From Diadema setosum (taxonomy: Eukaryota; Echinodermata; Echinoidea; Diadematoida; Diadematidae), in the NCBI RefSeq assembly GCF_964275005.1, contig NC_092700.1, positions 16,400,617 to 16,464,616 on the forward strand: a DNA stretch of 64,000 bases. The letters run 5' to 3'. Positions 1 to 9,545 of this stretch are shown piece after piece. Positions within the stretch are counted from its first letter, which is position 1; the number at the start of each line of letters is the position of its first letter. The notes under the pieces were generated by a model. It was not told where the DNA came from. It ran no database searches and worked only from the letters and a program-made list of their open reading frames with translations. Position numbers and translations under genes: made by a program.

Positions 1-90
1 ATGCCAGTGGCAGAAATTTCATGCCACAAAAAAGAGCAGTTGGCTCCAATTCACGAAAATTTTATGCCGCAAGTATTTCTGGTTCTACAG
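1..90 (-). mobile_element. CTGTAAAAC-ended MITE, third copy (cut by window edge)
   Basis: The reverse complement of 1-90 starts CTGTAGAACC and runs through GCGGCATAAAATTTTCGTG and AATTGGAGC, matching the first half of the copy at 11660-11866 in opposite orientation. A TA dinucleotide follows its end at 91-92. It lies in an AGO intron. Confidence 0.7.
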
Positions 91-482
91 TAAATCAGGC
101 AGCTGCTGTGTCCGTGCACCCTAGTGTGCACTTCCAACCCACACTCATTTGCCCTTTGTATTTGTGTTCGTTGTATCTCCAAGAATGATATAACCATGCA
201 GAAAGCATTACAAATGGTCCTCTGTAATGTGATTAAGTTTATTCAATCACTGACTGGTATGTATATGTTTACTCTGAGTGTTTAAATCCTCTGATGTGTC
301 GGGGAGAATGAAAATTCCTGAGATGGAAACCATTATTTTTGGACTGCCGAGAGAGCAAGGACGGAAGGGAGGACAAATTCATAGACCAGAGTTGAAGCCA
401 TCTGCCATTGTGAGTTTGTTGAAAGAAAGATGGGGCAAGAATTTCCAGACTAATGATGTTTTGCGTCCATCCGTTCCCACAG

Positions 483-642
483 CCGAGGTGAAGCGGGTTG
501 GCGACACGCTGCTGGGAATCGCCACCCAGTGCGTCCAGGTCAAGAATGTCAACAAGACGACAGCGCAGACCCTCTCCAACCTCTGCCTGAAGATCAACGT
601 CAAGCTTGGTGGCATCAACAATATCCTGGTGCCTAACATCAG
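483..642 (+). CDS. AGO: AGO exon a (start of PIWI)
   Basis: Acceptor cccacag at 476-482 and donor gtaatg at 643. It encodes [16 protein letters not shown] to NNILVPNI and closely matches animal AGO1/2. The exon starts in phase 1 (Ala split with the missing upstream exon) and ends with AG of a split Arg codon. Confidence 0.95.
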
Positions 643-1290
643 GTAATGTGCATCTGTCTTCATTCGTCATTGCTCTTGATCAACCTCTACCCCATTCCAC
701 TGCATAGAAAGAGTGCACAAGTATCATTGGTTTATGTGGCTAGGATTGAAGCGATGAATGCTTATGAGCAAGAAACTAATTTACAAGATGATATAGCTAT
801 CGATTTTGGGTGCTCGTGCACATCACTGCAGAAAGATGCCAGTAGATGTTAAATATGACCAACTGGACTTCAAGTAAAAACTACAGAGAGAATGGTTTCC
901 AATCTCATTCAAGTCACATTTTCTGCTCTGATTGACAGGTGGGCAATCTTGGTAAATGTTTAAAGGGGTACCTCTTAATGCCTCTTTTGTCAAGTTCAGT
1001 AGACTAGAGGTTTCAGGTTTCCTCAAGTTATTACCCTTTGGTGGATTCAAAGTCTACTTGTACATTGGCCTAAATTCTGTCTTCTAATGATTTCACTTCC
1101 ATGCCTTCAGGCCAAGGGTCTTTGCCGAGCCAGTCATCTTCCTCGGTGCCGATGTCACCCACCCACCGGCAGGGGATGACAAGAAGCCATCCATTGCTGC
1201 AGTAAGTATACTCTGGTGGTGGTGATGATGATGATGATGATGATGATGAAGATGATAATGATGATGATGGTGGTGATGGTGATGATGGTA

Positions 1291-1332
<42 letters not shown>

Positions 1333-4300
1333 AAGGAGGAGGAAGAGGAGGTCATATAGGAGAAGAAGAAGAAGGAAAAGAAGAAAAAGGAGAGGGAAAG
1401 GCAGAAGGAGGAAGAGGAGGAGATGGAGTGGAGGCAGAGGAGGAAGAAGGGGCAGATGAGATGAAGGATGAGGAGGAGGAGGAGAAGGAAGAGGGTGAGG
1501 AGGTGATGAAGAAGGAGTTTGGTCTTAATAATCAGGTGATTGTATGTGGATGAAAAGCATCTCAAGAAGAGATGATGCCTTGGTGCCTATGTATTCAACA
1601 ACAAATTTCCCCCCACACCACACCCTGATTATATTTCAAGCAGGAGGAGGAGGAGGTCAGGATGGATTTTGGTCTCGATTGTCAGATGAATTGTATGTGG
1701 ATTAGAAGTGTGGTAACAAGAGAGACAGTGCTTTGTTAGATGAATTTCTTTGTGTGTGTGTGTGTTAAAGGTTAAAGGGTTAATGAGAGAGAATAGGGAA
1801 AGTCTCCACAGAATTGATCTTAACCTTTGAGATGAGCATAGGCAAAACTCTCCCCCTCCCCCTTTAAACTGGAGACGGTGTGAGTTTTCAGTGTTCAAGA
1901 TGGTGGAATATCGTGGGAAATCATCACGATGCTGTGTTCAAGACCCACAGAGCTTAGTGGTTCAGAAGACAAGGCATTAACTTTCGATCCAGAGATCTTT
2001 GGTTCAAATTCCACTTGAACTTACATTACTTTGCATTTTCAGGATACAAATCTATGTAAAGGGTTTTATTTTGGTGACATTTTTTTTCCTGACAGAAATC
2101 TACATGTAAAGAAAAAGTAAGAACAAGCTGTTAATAGAGATTGTCACACATGAATACCTGAAGATGACCAGAACTCTTATGTTCCCCTCAATAGGTGGTG
2201 GGGAGCATGGACGGCCATCCCAGCCGGTACTGCGCCAGCGTGCGGGTCCAGAACCACCGGGTGGAGATCATCCAGGACCTGATGGGAATGGTGAGGGAAC
2301 TGCTGATGGAATTCTACCGCTCCACACACTTCAAGCCGGCCAGGATCATCATGTACCGTGATGGTGTCAGCGAGGGACAGTTTCTTCAGGTTTGTGTATA
2401 GGCCCTAGACCCTTGGGATGGGGACCCCCTTGAAAGCCACTCAAAAGTGGGCTTGGCCAGAAAAAAAAAAAAGCGGAATATTTGTCACTAATTCCTGTCT
2501 CCAATAATGCCAATTGTGTGGAAATATTCACTGCATCCGTGACCCCTAACTTCTCTCGTTGAATTTTTCATGGCTGACTGTATAGATTAGCAACAGCAAG
2601 AATGATGGTAATAAAAGTATGGCCCATTTTATCAAGGGTAGCCTTTTAAGTCTTGCCACTGCTCTGTCAGGGGGCCTACCATTGTTATTACCCTACCATT
2701 GCCAGGTACCCATTTATACACCTGGGTTGAGAGGGACGTGGTGGATAAAAACATCTTCTCTAAGGCTAATTCAAAGTCAAGAGTCTTATCCACTATGCCA
2801 TACTGCCCCTGCCCCCCTGCATGCAAGAATATCATTTTCAATTTGTAGACCAAAATATTAACTGATGCACTTTAACCCTCTTTATTACATTTTAAACATC
2901 TTATAGTTATATAGTGTGAATTTTAATTCACAGACTTAGTAATCATTGAAGAAACTGAATGCTTGAGAACTTTGTGTCAAGATGAGCCAAGATGAGCTGG
3001 AGTTGAATAAAGCAGGACCATGCTTTGAAGACAGTTTTTACCTGCCTGAGTTGTGCCCATAAACAAATAAACTTTCATCATCCGGACTAATCCATGTTTG
3101 CTAAAAATCGTAATATTGAGCATAATGTATTCATGGAATGATAAGCCGTTTGTTGAATTATCGACATTGAAAGACCAAATTTTTATATAAACACGATGTG
3201 TCAAAATGTGTCAAAATCAATTGTCTCAAGATTTGATGTCAAATTCTGTCTGCATCAGGTGCTAGCCCAGGAGATGACGGCGATTCGCAATGCCTGCCGG
3301 TCCCTGGAAGACTTCTACGAGCCGGGCATCACCTTCATCGTGGTGCAGAAGAGACATCACACCAGACTCTTCTGTGCAGAGAGGAGGGAACAGGTGGGTT
3401 CATGAATATGCATGAATGAGGATGATAATGATATGCAATTACATACATGCATGTTTCATTTGGATGTAAAGGAGAAAACAAGTTGGTCTCATAAATAATC
3501 ATGCCTCTTGTATGATAATGAATATGCATGTTTTCATATATACAGTGTGTACAAGAATATAGAGAGAACACATAGGTCTCATAAATATGCAATCCCTTGG
3601 TTGATAATGAATATGCATTCACAACATGCATGTACTAGAGAGAGAGAAAAAAAATATTGTTTAGATGAATGTGCAGGTATCTGAGATGATAATGATTATG
3701 CATTCACACGTAACAATTTATTCATAGAGCATATACAGCTAGCCGGCGAGTTCATGATCTTATCAGACATGCACATGAATTGATATAAAATAGTATTTAC
3801 TTATCAATCCTTTTAAGAGGCTTTATTCCAAGATTAATTTGTCTTCTTGGCCCTGTTGATGTCTACTAGATCGGGAGAAGTGGTAACATCCCTGCTGGTA
3901 CGACAGTGGACAGCGGCATCACGCACCCCCTCGAGTTCGATTTTTTCCTTTGCAGTCATGCTGGCATTCAGGTAATGAAGTATGGACTTATAATAAGAAA
4001 GATATCACAGATACATTCAGAAAGCAGAGCACGTTAATTATAATGTTTAGATATACAACAGTATTGCCTGTAAGGTATATCTCTGCTTTTTTAGTTGTCA
4101 GAATGGACGAATGATTCAAATTAATGATTCTTTTGTTGAGTTATTTTGCTGCTACTGATTTACAAATTGCCCTTCTTTGAAGTAAATCAGTGCCGATTAG
4201 TCTGTGTTTAGAGTAATAACCATGGTACAAATCATGGGCATATATAATCCTGTGGTGAATGATGTGCCTGGATGGTAAATAATGTAATTATACATATCTT

Positions 4301-7300
4301 ATGTGTTACATTGATTCTCTCCATCTAGGGTCACTCCAGTTTCCAAGCAAAGGACATTTACTTCAATGCTTCTTCCTTAGTTACAAACAGATGTGTCTAT
4401 TAGAAATCCGTGGAGTACCCATATTTGATGCTGTGCCCAGTTCCACATACGCAAAATTTTGTTGTTCTATCGCAGGGCACGAGTCGACCCTCCCACTACC
4501 ACGTCCTGTGGGACGACAACCGCTTTAAGGCGGACGAGCTCCAGTGTCTGACCTACCAGCTGTGCCACACCTACGTCCGCTGCACCCGAAGCGTCTCCAT
4601 CCCCGCCCCTGCCTACTACGCCCACCTCGTGGCCTTCCGCGCCCGCTACCACCTCGTGGAGAAGGAACACGACCGCTACGACCATGACAGGTGAGTAGAC
4701 CCCTCCCCTCTCCCATAAAAAAGACTTGTCCTGCCCTAATTCTGTCCTAGAATCCTCTGAGGCTTCTGTTACCTCAACATCTTCTCAAGTCATTTTCACA
4801 CTACACTTCTACAAGACTAAGCTTAGAGTTGTAGTGCTTGTAACATATCTGATTTACACTCCACCAAAGCGTAGGCACACTGTTCACCTACTCCTCACTT
4901 TTAATCGTCCGTGCCTATCGCAAAGCATACAGGCCAGCAGCTGCCACACACTAGCCAAATGCACTGCTAATGGTTCTTATTTCTTTTTTCTAAAACTCTT
5001 TTTATGGCCATAACCCACGCTACGATAGCTACACCAGAACTACTGCATTCTGTACATCAGACTGTGATTAAAACTGTATGTGTTTATACTCTATCATGGG
5101 CAAAGTGCAAAAGATTCCCCCTATTAAAGAGAAAATGTACATTGTGTTTTGCTATTATCATGCAGAATCACAGAGAACTCACTGTCATTTTCTTCAACAA
5201 GCACATCTTTTGCTTCTAATTTGTTGGCACAAAATGATTTGCTTTCCTTGCAGAAATGACTTTAAACATTGTGTGCTTCTGGCTATATAAGCAGATTTTG
5301 ATAACAGTTTTTCTTTTTAAAGGGGATTCCAGATCAGTTAAATGTTCATTTGAAAAGAAAAAGTCAAATTTTTTCAGCACATCAATGAAAATTTGATCAA
5401 AATCAGATAAAATTAAAAAGTAGGAAGGTTACGGAAGTAGGAAGTTTTGCTGATTCTTGCAAAACAGTTCTTGAACAGTCAACTATATGCAAATATCGTT
5501 GCCTCACAACTCGCTCTATAGTTTGTACGAAAAATCAAGAAATTTCCTCTCTTTTTTTTTTTTTGTTCAAGTGCAATTATGCCTCAGTCTCAAATTCTAA
5601 TATATCTGACTGATCAGATGTGAGAACTATGTGAGAACTGTTTTTACAGAAATTATTGAATCTTTTAAACTTCATATTAAACTATCTTACTTTTAATGTG
5701 ATTTTGATCTAATTCCCACTGTTTTTACAGAAATTATTGAATCTTTCAAACTTCATATTAAACTATCTTACTTTTAATGTGATTTTGATCTAATTCCCAC
5801 TGTTGCGCTTGTAAATTGGTTTTATTTCTTTTCAGACGAACGTATAACTGGTCTAGAATTCACTTTTGCATCTTCAAAGCTTTACCCCATTGCCATCAGT
5901 TTGTAAGACAAAGTGCAAGAAAAAAAAGCACATGGTGGCATAAGTCTTGATCTATCTCTCTGTCTTAGCCCCTTCCTCCCAAGAATCCAAAATCCTCACA
6001 GAGTGAGTAAAAGGAACCACATGGTTCCCATAGGCAATGGATTAAGCTAAGATATTACTTAGATCCACACCTTTCTGAGCTCTTTGCAGATAGGTTTACT
6101 AGTACTCAAATTTCCTCTGTGATGAGAAAACCTTTCTTTTTTTTCTGGTTGTTTGTTTACGTGAACCACTCCAACTAATCATGGGCAATCTCACACAAAA
6201 TCATATACTGTGTGTTACTCTGCAAATCAGGTTTTAGCAGTTGAGTATTAATGAAACAGGCTTTAATCATTTTGTTAATAGTGTGCCCAAGTTCCTCAGA
6301 CCTCTCCTTACAAGTTCTGCACACTGTAAGAGTGCCACCCTATGCTCATGGGTACAGTGGGTACAGTTTTGATCATACAATCTCAATAATGGCATATCAT
6401 TGCCTTGTTCAGATCATGTGATATTTCACAATCCCTGCTCTGCTCTAACCCAGACTTCTGCTGTGTATAAAGTGCCTTTTTGGATGTAAGTTTGGCATGT
6501 GCCAGATCCATTATTTTTTTTTTTCACCCCAGAGCCAAGCTTTCGACATATACCATTAGTTAAATCGAAATTTCATCTGTCATTCTCCCATGGATTGCCT
6601 TTTGCTGTCTTAGCATTTAACCGTCATCTGTATGACTTACAACAGTATTCTGAAGAGATACAACAGTTGGTTTCTTGGAAGAACTTGTCTGGACTTGTTA
6701 TTGCTTGTTTTGCTTGAGCTGGAAAAAAAAAAAAAAACCCAAACACCTGAACAAAGTCCATTAGCACTTTACTAACTTTCATGCGCAAAAAAGAGTATGC
6801 AGAGAAACTCACATATTTTTTCCCCCTCATTGTATTTGTTTTTGGGCTTGTTTTATTTTTCCTTGTAGGTGAGGGGTCCTGTTTTCACTACATATTAGTA
6901 TTTACTTTTGATCCTTTAACTTTGTACCCATCATAACATTGATGCAGGGATATATGACAAGACATACATATCCAGTTTTATTGTGGAGGTTTTTTCATTT
7001 TTGTTTTTATGCATAGCAATGCTTATCTCAAACTGTACATCACATTTGTTATGTACAAAAACTGCGCACCCCACCTCCAAAGAAAAAGGGAAAATTTTGC
7101 TGCATAACCATGTTTTATCATTTATCTTTCTTTTTTATGATTTTATTTTTTTTTTCAGCCATCAGTCCGGTACTAACAGCAAGTGAGTGAAATGAATGAT
7201 AATGATAGTAGTAATAATGGCTGTATTCTAGAAAGAGGACCAAGTGAAACATAGCTGTAAGACCCAGATGCGGAGGTTGATGTAGTCTACTGCTTTGCAA

Positions 7301-8844
7301 AATGTTGGAAGTCAACTGCTAAATTCTGTACATTCTGTACAAATTCCTTTCGGTCTGAAAGAAAACAAATGAAGCATATTCTTTACTGAGATATTTTTTC
7401 TGAAGTTATATCTGTTATGATATTCACTCCTTGATAGGATGAAAGGATTGTTATTTTGCAGTCCATAACTGACTGGACCATCTTGAAGCAGCTTATCTGT
7501 TAGTCCACTTTTGAAGATGAAGGCCATTATTTTCTGCAGTTGATTGTTTCATCGTGGTTTGTTCTCATATTCAAGTTTTGTCTCTGTACGTCAATACCCT
7601 AATTTGTTCTCTCTCCTTTGGCGTCTTTCTGTTTGTTTGTTCGTTCACTTGTTCGTTTCAGTAGTTGAGGTTGACCGTGCTGTACTAGTGCACATCAATT
7701 TCATATTCCAGAACTTAGCCATGAAAGCATGCAAACTGAACATTTTCACTGCTGGCTTCAATCTTCTTGCTGCTTCTTCAAAGCTGCAACCCGATCAAAC
7801 TAGAATTACATAAATTCAAGCCATCATACAGCCTTGCATTCTACTTTATAGGTAGGAAAATATTTGGCCGATTACATGCACAGAATGACAGATTCCATTA
7901 TCAGGATGAGATCCAATTAAAGTATTCTGCTCCTTCCCTTCTCCCCCTTCCCCATGCTGTACCACACATATTCTGCACTTAAAGCCAACTCACTTTACGT
8001 AGTCACCAGTCACAGTGTCAAAGTGGGAGACCAAAAATGCAATCTCACACTGTAGTTTGGATAAGTTTGACAGCACATCCTTTCTTTCAGTCGTAGTATT
8101 GTCAGTCTTTTAGTGGTCATCCGTAGCAATGTTGTACCTTGAAGAGCCTTGGCGGCATGATACTTTTGAGCTGTCTGTTCGTCCGTCTGTCCGTCCACAC
8201 CCCACATCCAGTCCTTAGATATTTGGAGCCCCGGGTCAAAGGTCATATGTCAGTGAACTTTGACCCTTGACCAGATAACGACAAAGTGTCCAAGATTCGA
8301 TGGGATATTTCCTGTCTTTCTGCCAATAGTTACAGATGAATTATCGGAGGAAAATTTTCTGTATCAGTCCTCCAGGCATTAGTAATTTTTCATGGTATAG
8401 CATTACTCTCAGTATGATTATGTTTTTAATGTGTTCTTGTAAAATTATTCTCTTCCATACTGTAAAACAGGTTATTTTCGCGGCATGAAATTTTTGCGAG
8501 TTGCCTCTAAAATTCAATGCATACAGTGTAGACAAGGACTATAGCATGTGTTTTAATTTTGTGAGTCTCGGCTCTCACAAAATTTGCAAAATTAAAATGC
8601 ATGCGAACATTCCTCGTTTTATAGTATCTGTCTAGGCAAGTCATCCTTTCTGTATCTGCACAATCTTCCATGAAAAGTCACTCATCTCCATATTATGTCT
8701 TTCTGTCTGTCTGTCTGTCTTTCTCACAGTGGTGGGGACGGAAGCAGTCACCACGGCTCGTCCAGCTACAGCCGAAGCTTCGAGGACATGATTCGGGCGG
8801 TCAAAGTTCACGACGACACACTGAAGGTCATGTACTTTGCATAG
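483..8844 (+). CDS. AGO: Argonaute (AGO1/AGO2 clade), C-terminal PIWI half, 5' truncated by window
   Basis: Eight coding exons: 483-642, 1111-1201, 2195-2389, 3259-3393, 3870-3971, 4476-4690, 7159-7182, 8730-8844. All have GT-AG introns, and phases join to one frame of about 344 residues ending MYFA-stop, the usual animal Argonaute C terminus. The product binds guide small RNAs and silences or cleaves complementary RNA in RISC, in the cytoplasm. By alignment to remembered human AGO2 the segment starts near residue 530 and covers most of PIWI. The slicer tetrad looks intact: D in GADVTHPP, E in [10 protein letters not shown] in YRDGVSEGQ and H in [14 protein letters not shown]. The first exon opens mid-codon (G|CC for Ala), so upstream exons (N, PAZ, MID) lie before position 1. 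The loop before the last helix is longer and richer in Ser/Gly/His than in vertebrates and is partly supplied by a 24-nt microexon. The identity is very secure; the exact paralogue name is not. Confidence 0.97.
1111..1201 (+). CDS. AGO: AGO exon b, first catalytic Asp
   Basis: Acceptor gccttcag, donor gtaagt. It encodes [19 protein letters not shown] and then [11 protein letters not shown]; the Asp of GADVTHPP is the first metal-binding slicer residue. Confidence 0.95.
1213..1520. repeat. (GAT)n and purine-rich simple repeat
   Basis: A long GAT/GGT trinucleotide tract (1213-1330) passes into GAA/GGA purine-rich DNA to about 1520, inside an AGO intron. The reading frames through it are low-complexity artefacts. 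Confidence 0.9.
1940..2015 (+). mobile_element. tRNA-derived SINE head (short)
   Basis: GAGCTTAGTGGTTCAG resembles a Pol III A box, and TTTGGTTCAAATTCC about 45 nt downstream resembles a B box. This is the pattern of a tRNA-derived SINE head, with no intact tRNA fold. It is intronic in AGO. Confidence 0.45.
2195..2389 (+). CDS. AGO: AGO exon c, catalytic Glu and second Asp
   Basis: It is 65 in-frame codons starting [18 protein letters not shown]. It contains HRVEIIQDL (catalytic Glu finger) and [12 protein letters not shown] (second catalytic Asp). Acceptor aatag, donor gtttgt. Confidence 0.95.
2625..2815 (-). mobile_element. tRNA-derived SINE, family S1
   Basis: The reverse complement gives TATGGCATAGTGGATAAG (A-box-like), then GATGTTTTTATCCACCACG, AACCCAGGTGTATAAATGGG and TACCTGGCAATGGTAGGG. 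The same body recurs in direct orientation at 57955-58185, so this is a dispersed family. It lies in the AGO intron between exons c and d. Confidence 0.75.
3259..3393 (+). CDS. AGO: AGO exon d
   Basis: It is 45 codons from [13 protein letters not shown] to [10 protein letters not shown] and includes the conserved [14 protein letters not shown] block of Argonaute PIWI domains. Acceptor catcag, donor gtgggt. Confidence 0.95.
3405..3720. repeat. Degenerate tandem repeat, about 90-bp unit
   Basis: The core TGATAATGAATATGCAT recurs near 3419, 3512, 3602 and 3688, accompanied by GGTCTCATAAATA in two units. This is about four diverged units in an AGO intron. Confidence 0.65.
3870..3971 (+). CDS. 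AGO: AGO exon e
   Basis: It is 34 codons, [20 protein letters not shown] then [14 protein letters not shown], matching the conserved [11 protein letters not shown] and LCSHAGIQ blocks. Acceptor actag, donor gtaatg. Confidence 0.95.
4145..4260 (-). mobile_element. SINE family S2, body fragment
   Basis: TTACAAATTGCCC, GTAAATCAGTGCCGATTAG and ACCATGGTACAAATCATGGG match the body of the fuller element at 25862-26020 in the same orientation. The tRNA-like head is missing here. Confidence 0.6.
4476..4690 (+). CDS. AGO: AGO exon f, catalytic His
   Basis: It encodes [17 protein letters not shown], then [20 protein letters not shown], then [20 protein letters not shown]. The His of YYAHLVAF is the fourth tetrad residue. 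It ends with AG of a split Ser codon; donor gtgagt. Confidence 0.95.
4691..7158 (+). other. Large AGO intron, mostly unique AT-rich sequence
   Basis: No coding exon is recognised between AGO exon f and the microexon. It holds a TTAAAGGGGATTCC motif at 5317, like the ends of TTAA-type MITEs elsewhere in the window but with no matching second end seen, and an 81-bp duplication at 5638-5802. Confidence 0.6.
5638..5802. repeat. 81-bp tandem duplication (2 copies)
   Basis: CTGTTTTTACAGAAATTATT begins at about 5638 and again 81 bp later, followed by nearly identical sequence through AATTCCCACTGTT. The copies differ by very few bases, so the duplication is recent. Each copy contains a cag preceded by a pyrimidine tract, so it also duplicates a weak acceptor-like site inside an AGO intron. 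Confidence 0.85.
7159..7182 (+). CDS. AGO: AGO 24-nt microexon (Ser-rich loop)
   Basis: Acceptor is a long T tract followed by cag at 7156-7158; donor is gtgagtg at 7183. Read between its neighbours it gives SHQSGTNS and the first two bases of Asn. This resembles the GSHTSGQSNG part of vertebrate AGO2. Its length is a multiple of three and both junctions are in the same phase, so skipping it would keep the frame and make the Ser codon AG|T. It is inferred from splice sites and family similarity; transcripts would confirm it. Confidence 0.8.
8130..8275. repeat. Fragment of the GTCCGTCTGTCCG / TGACC repeat family
   Basis: GTCTGTTCGTCCGTCTGTCC, then GGGTCAAAGGTCATATG and GAACTTTGACCCTTGACC, have the same composition as the larger element at 41815-42886. 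It contains a perfect DR1-type direct repeat (GGGTCAAAGGTCA). It lies in the last AGO intron. Confidence 0.55.
8460..8624. mobile_element. CTGTAAAAC-ended MITE (copy in last AGO intron)
   Basis: It begins TA|CTGTAAAACAGG and ends CGTTTTATAG|TA. The ends are inverted repeats flanked by TA on both sides, and the interior shares CGGCATGAAATTTTTGCGAG and CAATGCATACAGTGTAGAC with the copy at 11660. It has no coding capacity. TA duplication suggests Tc1/mariner-like mobilisation; that assignment is inference. Confidence 0.85.
8730..8844 (+). CDS. AGO: AGO terminal coding exon
   Basis: Acceptor tctcacag. It encodes [19 protein letters not shown], then [18 protein letters not shown] and TAG at 8842-8844. 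The final MYFA is the conserved animal Argonaute C terminus. Confidence 0.96.
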
Positions 8845-8879
8845 AGGGCGTCGTCAGCAGGTGTCTCTCAAATGTTTTC

Positions 8880-9545
8880 CAAGACATAAATGTTCAAAAA
8901 AGAGAATCTACAGGTCAGTGACACGTTGACAAGGAGATTGGGTCAAAGGGTGAAAGGTCAGGGGCTGTGTGTTTACAGCCATCTGAAATGTATGACACAC
9001 ACACACTCACACATATGATTTATGTAGAGGTTTCACTGAAATGAGTGGCAACTGAATGTTCAATAAAGTATGTGCAGGTCAGTGACATATTGACATGGAG
9101 ATTGGGGCAAAGGGTGAAAGGTCAGGGGCTTGTGTTGATAGCCATCTGAAGTGTACGACACACACACACTCATACATGGTTTATGTAGAGGTTTCACTGA
9201 AATGAGTGGCGACTGAATGTTCAATAAAGTATGTGCAGGTCAGTGACATATTGACATGGAGATTGGGTCAAAGGGTGAAAGGTCAGGGGCTTGTGTTTTA
9301 TACAGCCATCTGAAATGGATGGCACACACACGCATTCACACATGATGTATGTCGAGGTTTCACTGAAATGAGTGGTGACTGAATGTTCAAAAAAGTATCT
9401 GCAGGTCAGTGACATGTTGACATGGCGATTGGGTCAAAGGGTGAAAGGTCAAGGGCTTGTGCTCACAGTCATCTGAAATGAACGACACACACACTCACCT
9501 TTGGTGTATGTAGAGGTTTCACTGAAATGAGGGGAGACTGAAAGT
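8880..9545. repeat. Minisatellite, about 4 units of 161-166 bp, at the AGO 3' end
   Basis: The motif GCAGGTCAGTGACA (or near variant) starts units at about 8910, 9075, 9236 and 9402. Each unit carries GGGTCAAAGGGTGAAAGGTC, a CA tract and TAGAGGTTTCACTGAAATGA. It begins 36 bp after the AGO stop codon, so it is very likely transcribed in the 3' UTR. Two units contain AATAAA. Confidence 0.9.

Noticed and set aside
278-482. Open frame running into AGO exon a (starting [12 protein letters not shown])
   Set aside because: The acceptor cccacag at 476-482 and family alignment put the exon start at 483; upstream residues have no Argonaute similarity.
1155-1565. 136-codon minus-strand frame rich in Ile, Leu and Ser
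   Set aside because: It is translation of a GAT/purine simple repeat on the antisense of an AGO intron.
4467-4716. Two minus-strand frames opposite AGO exon f
   Set aside because: They are antisense shadows of a GC-rich real exon.
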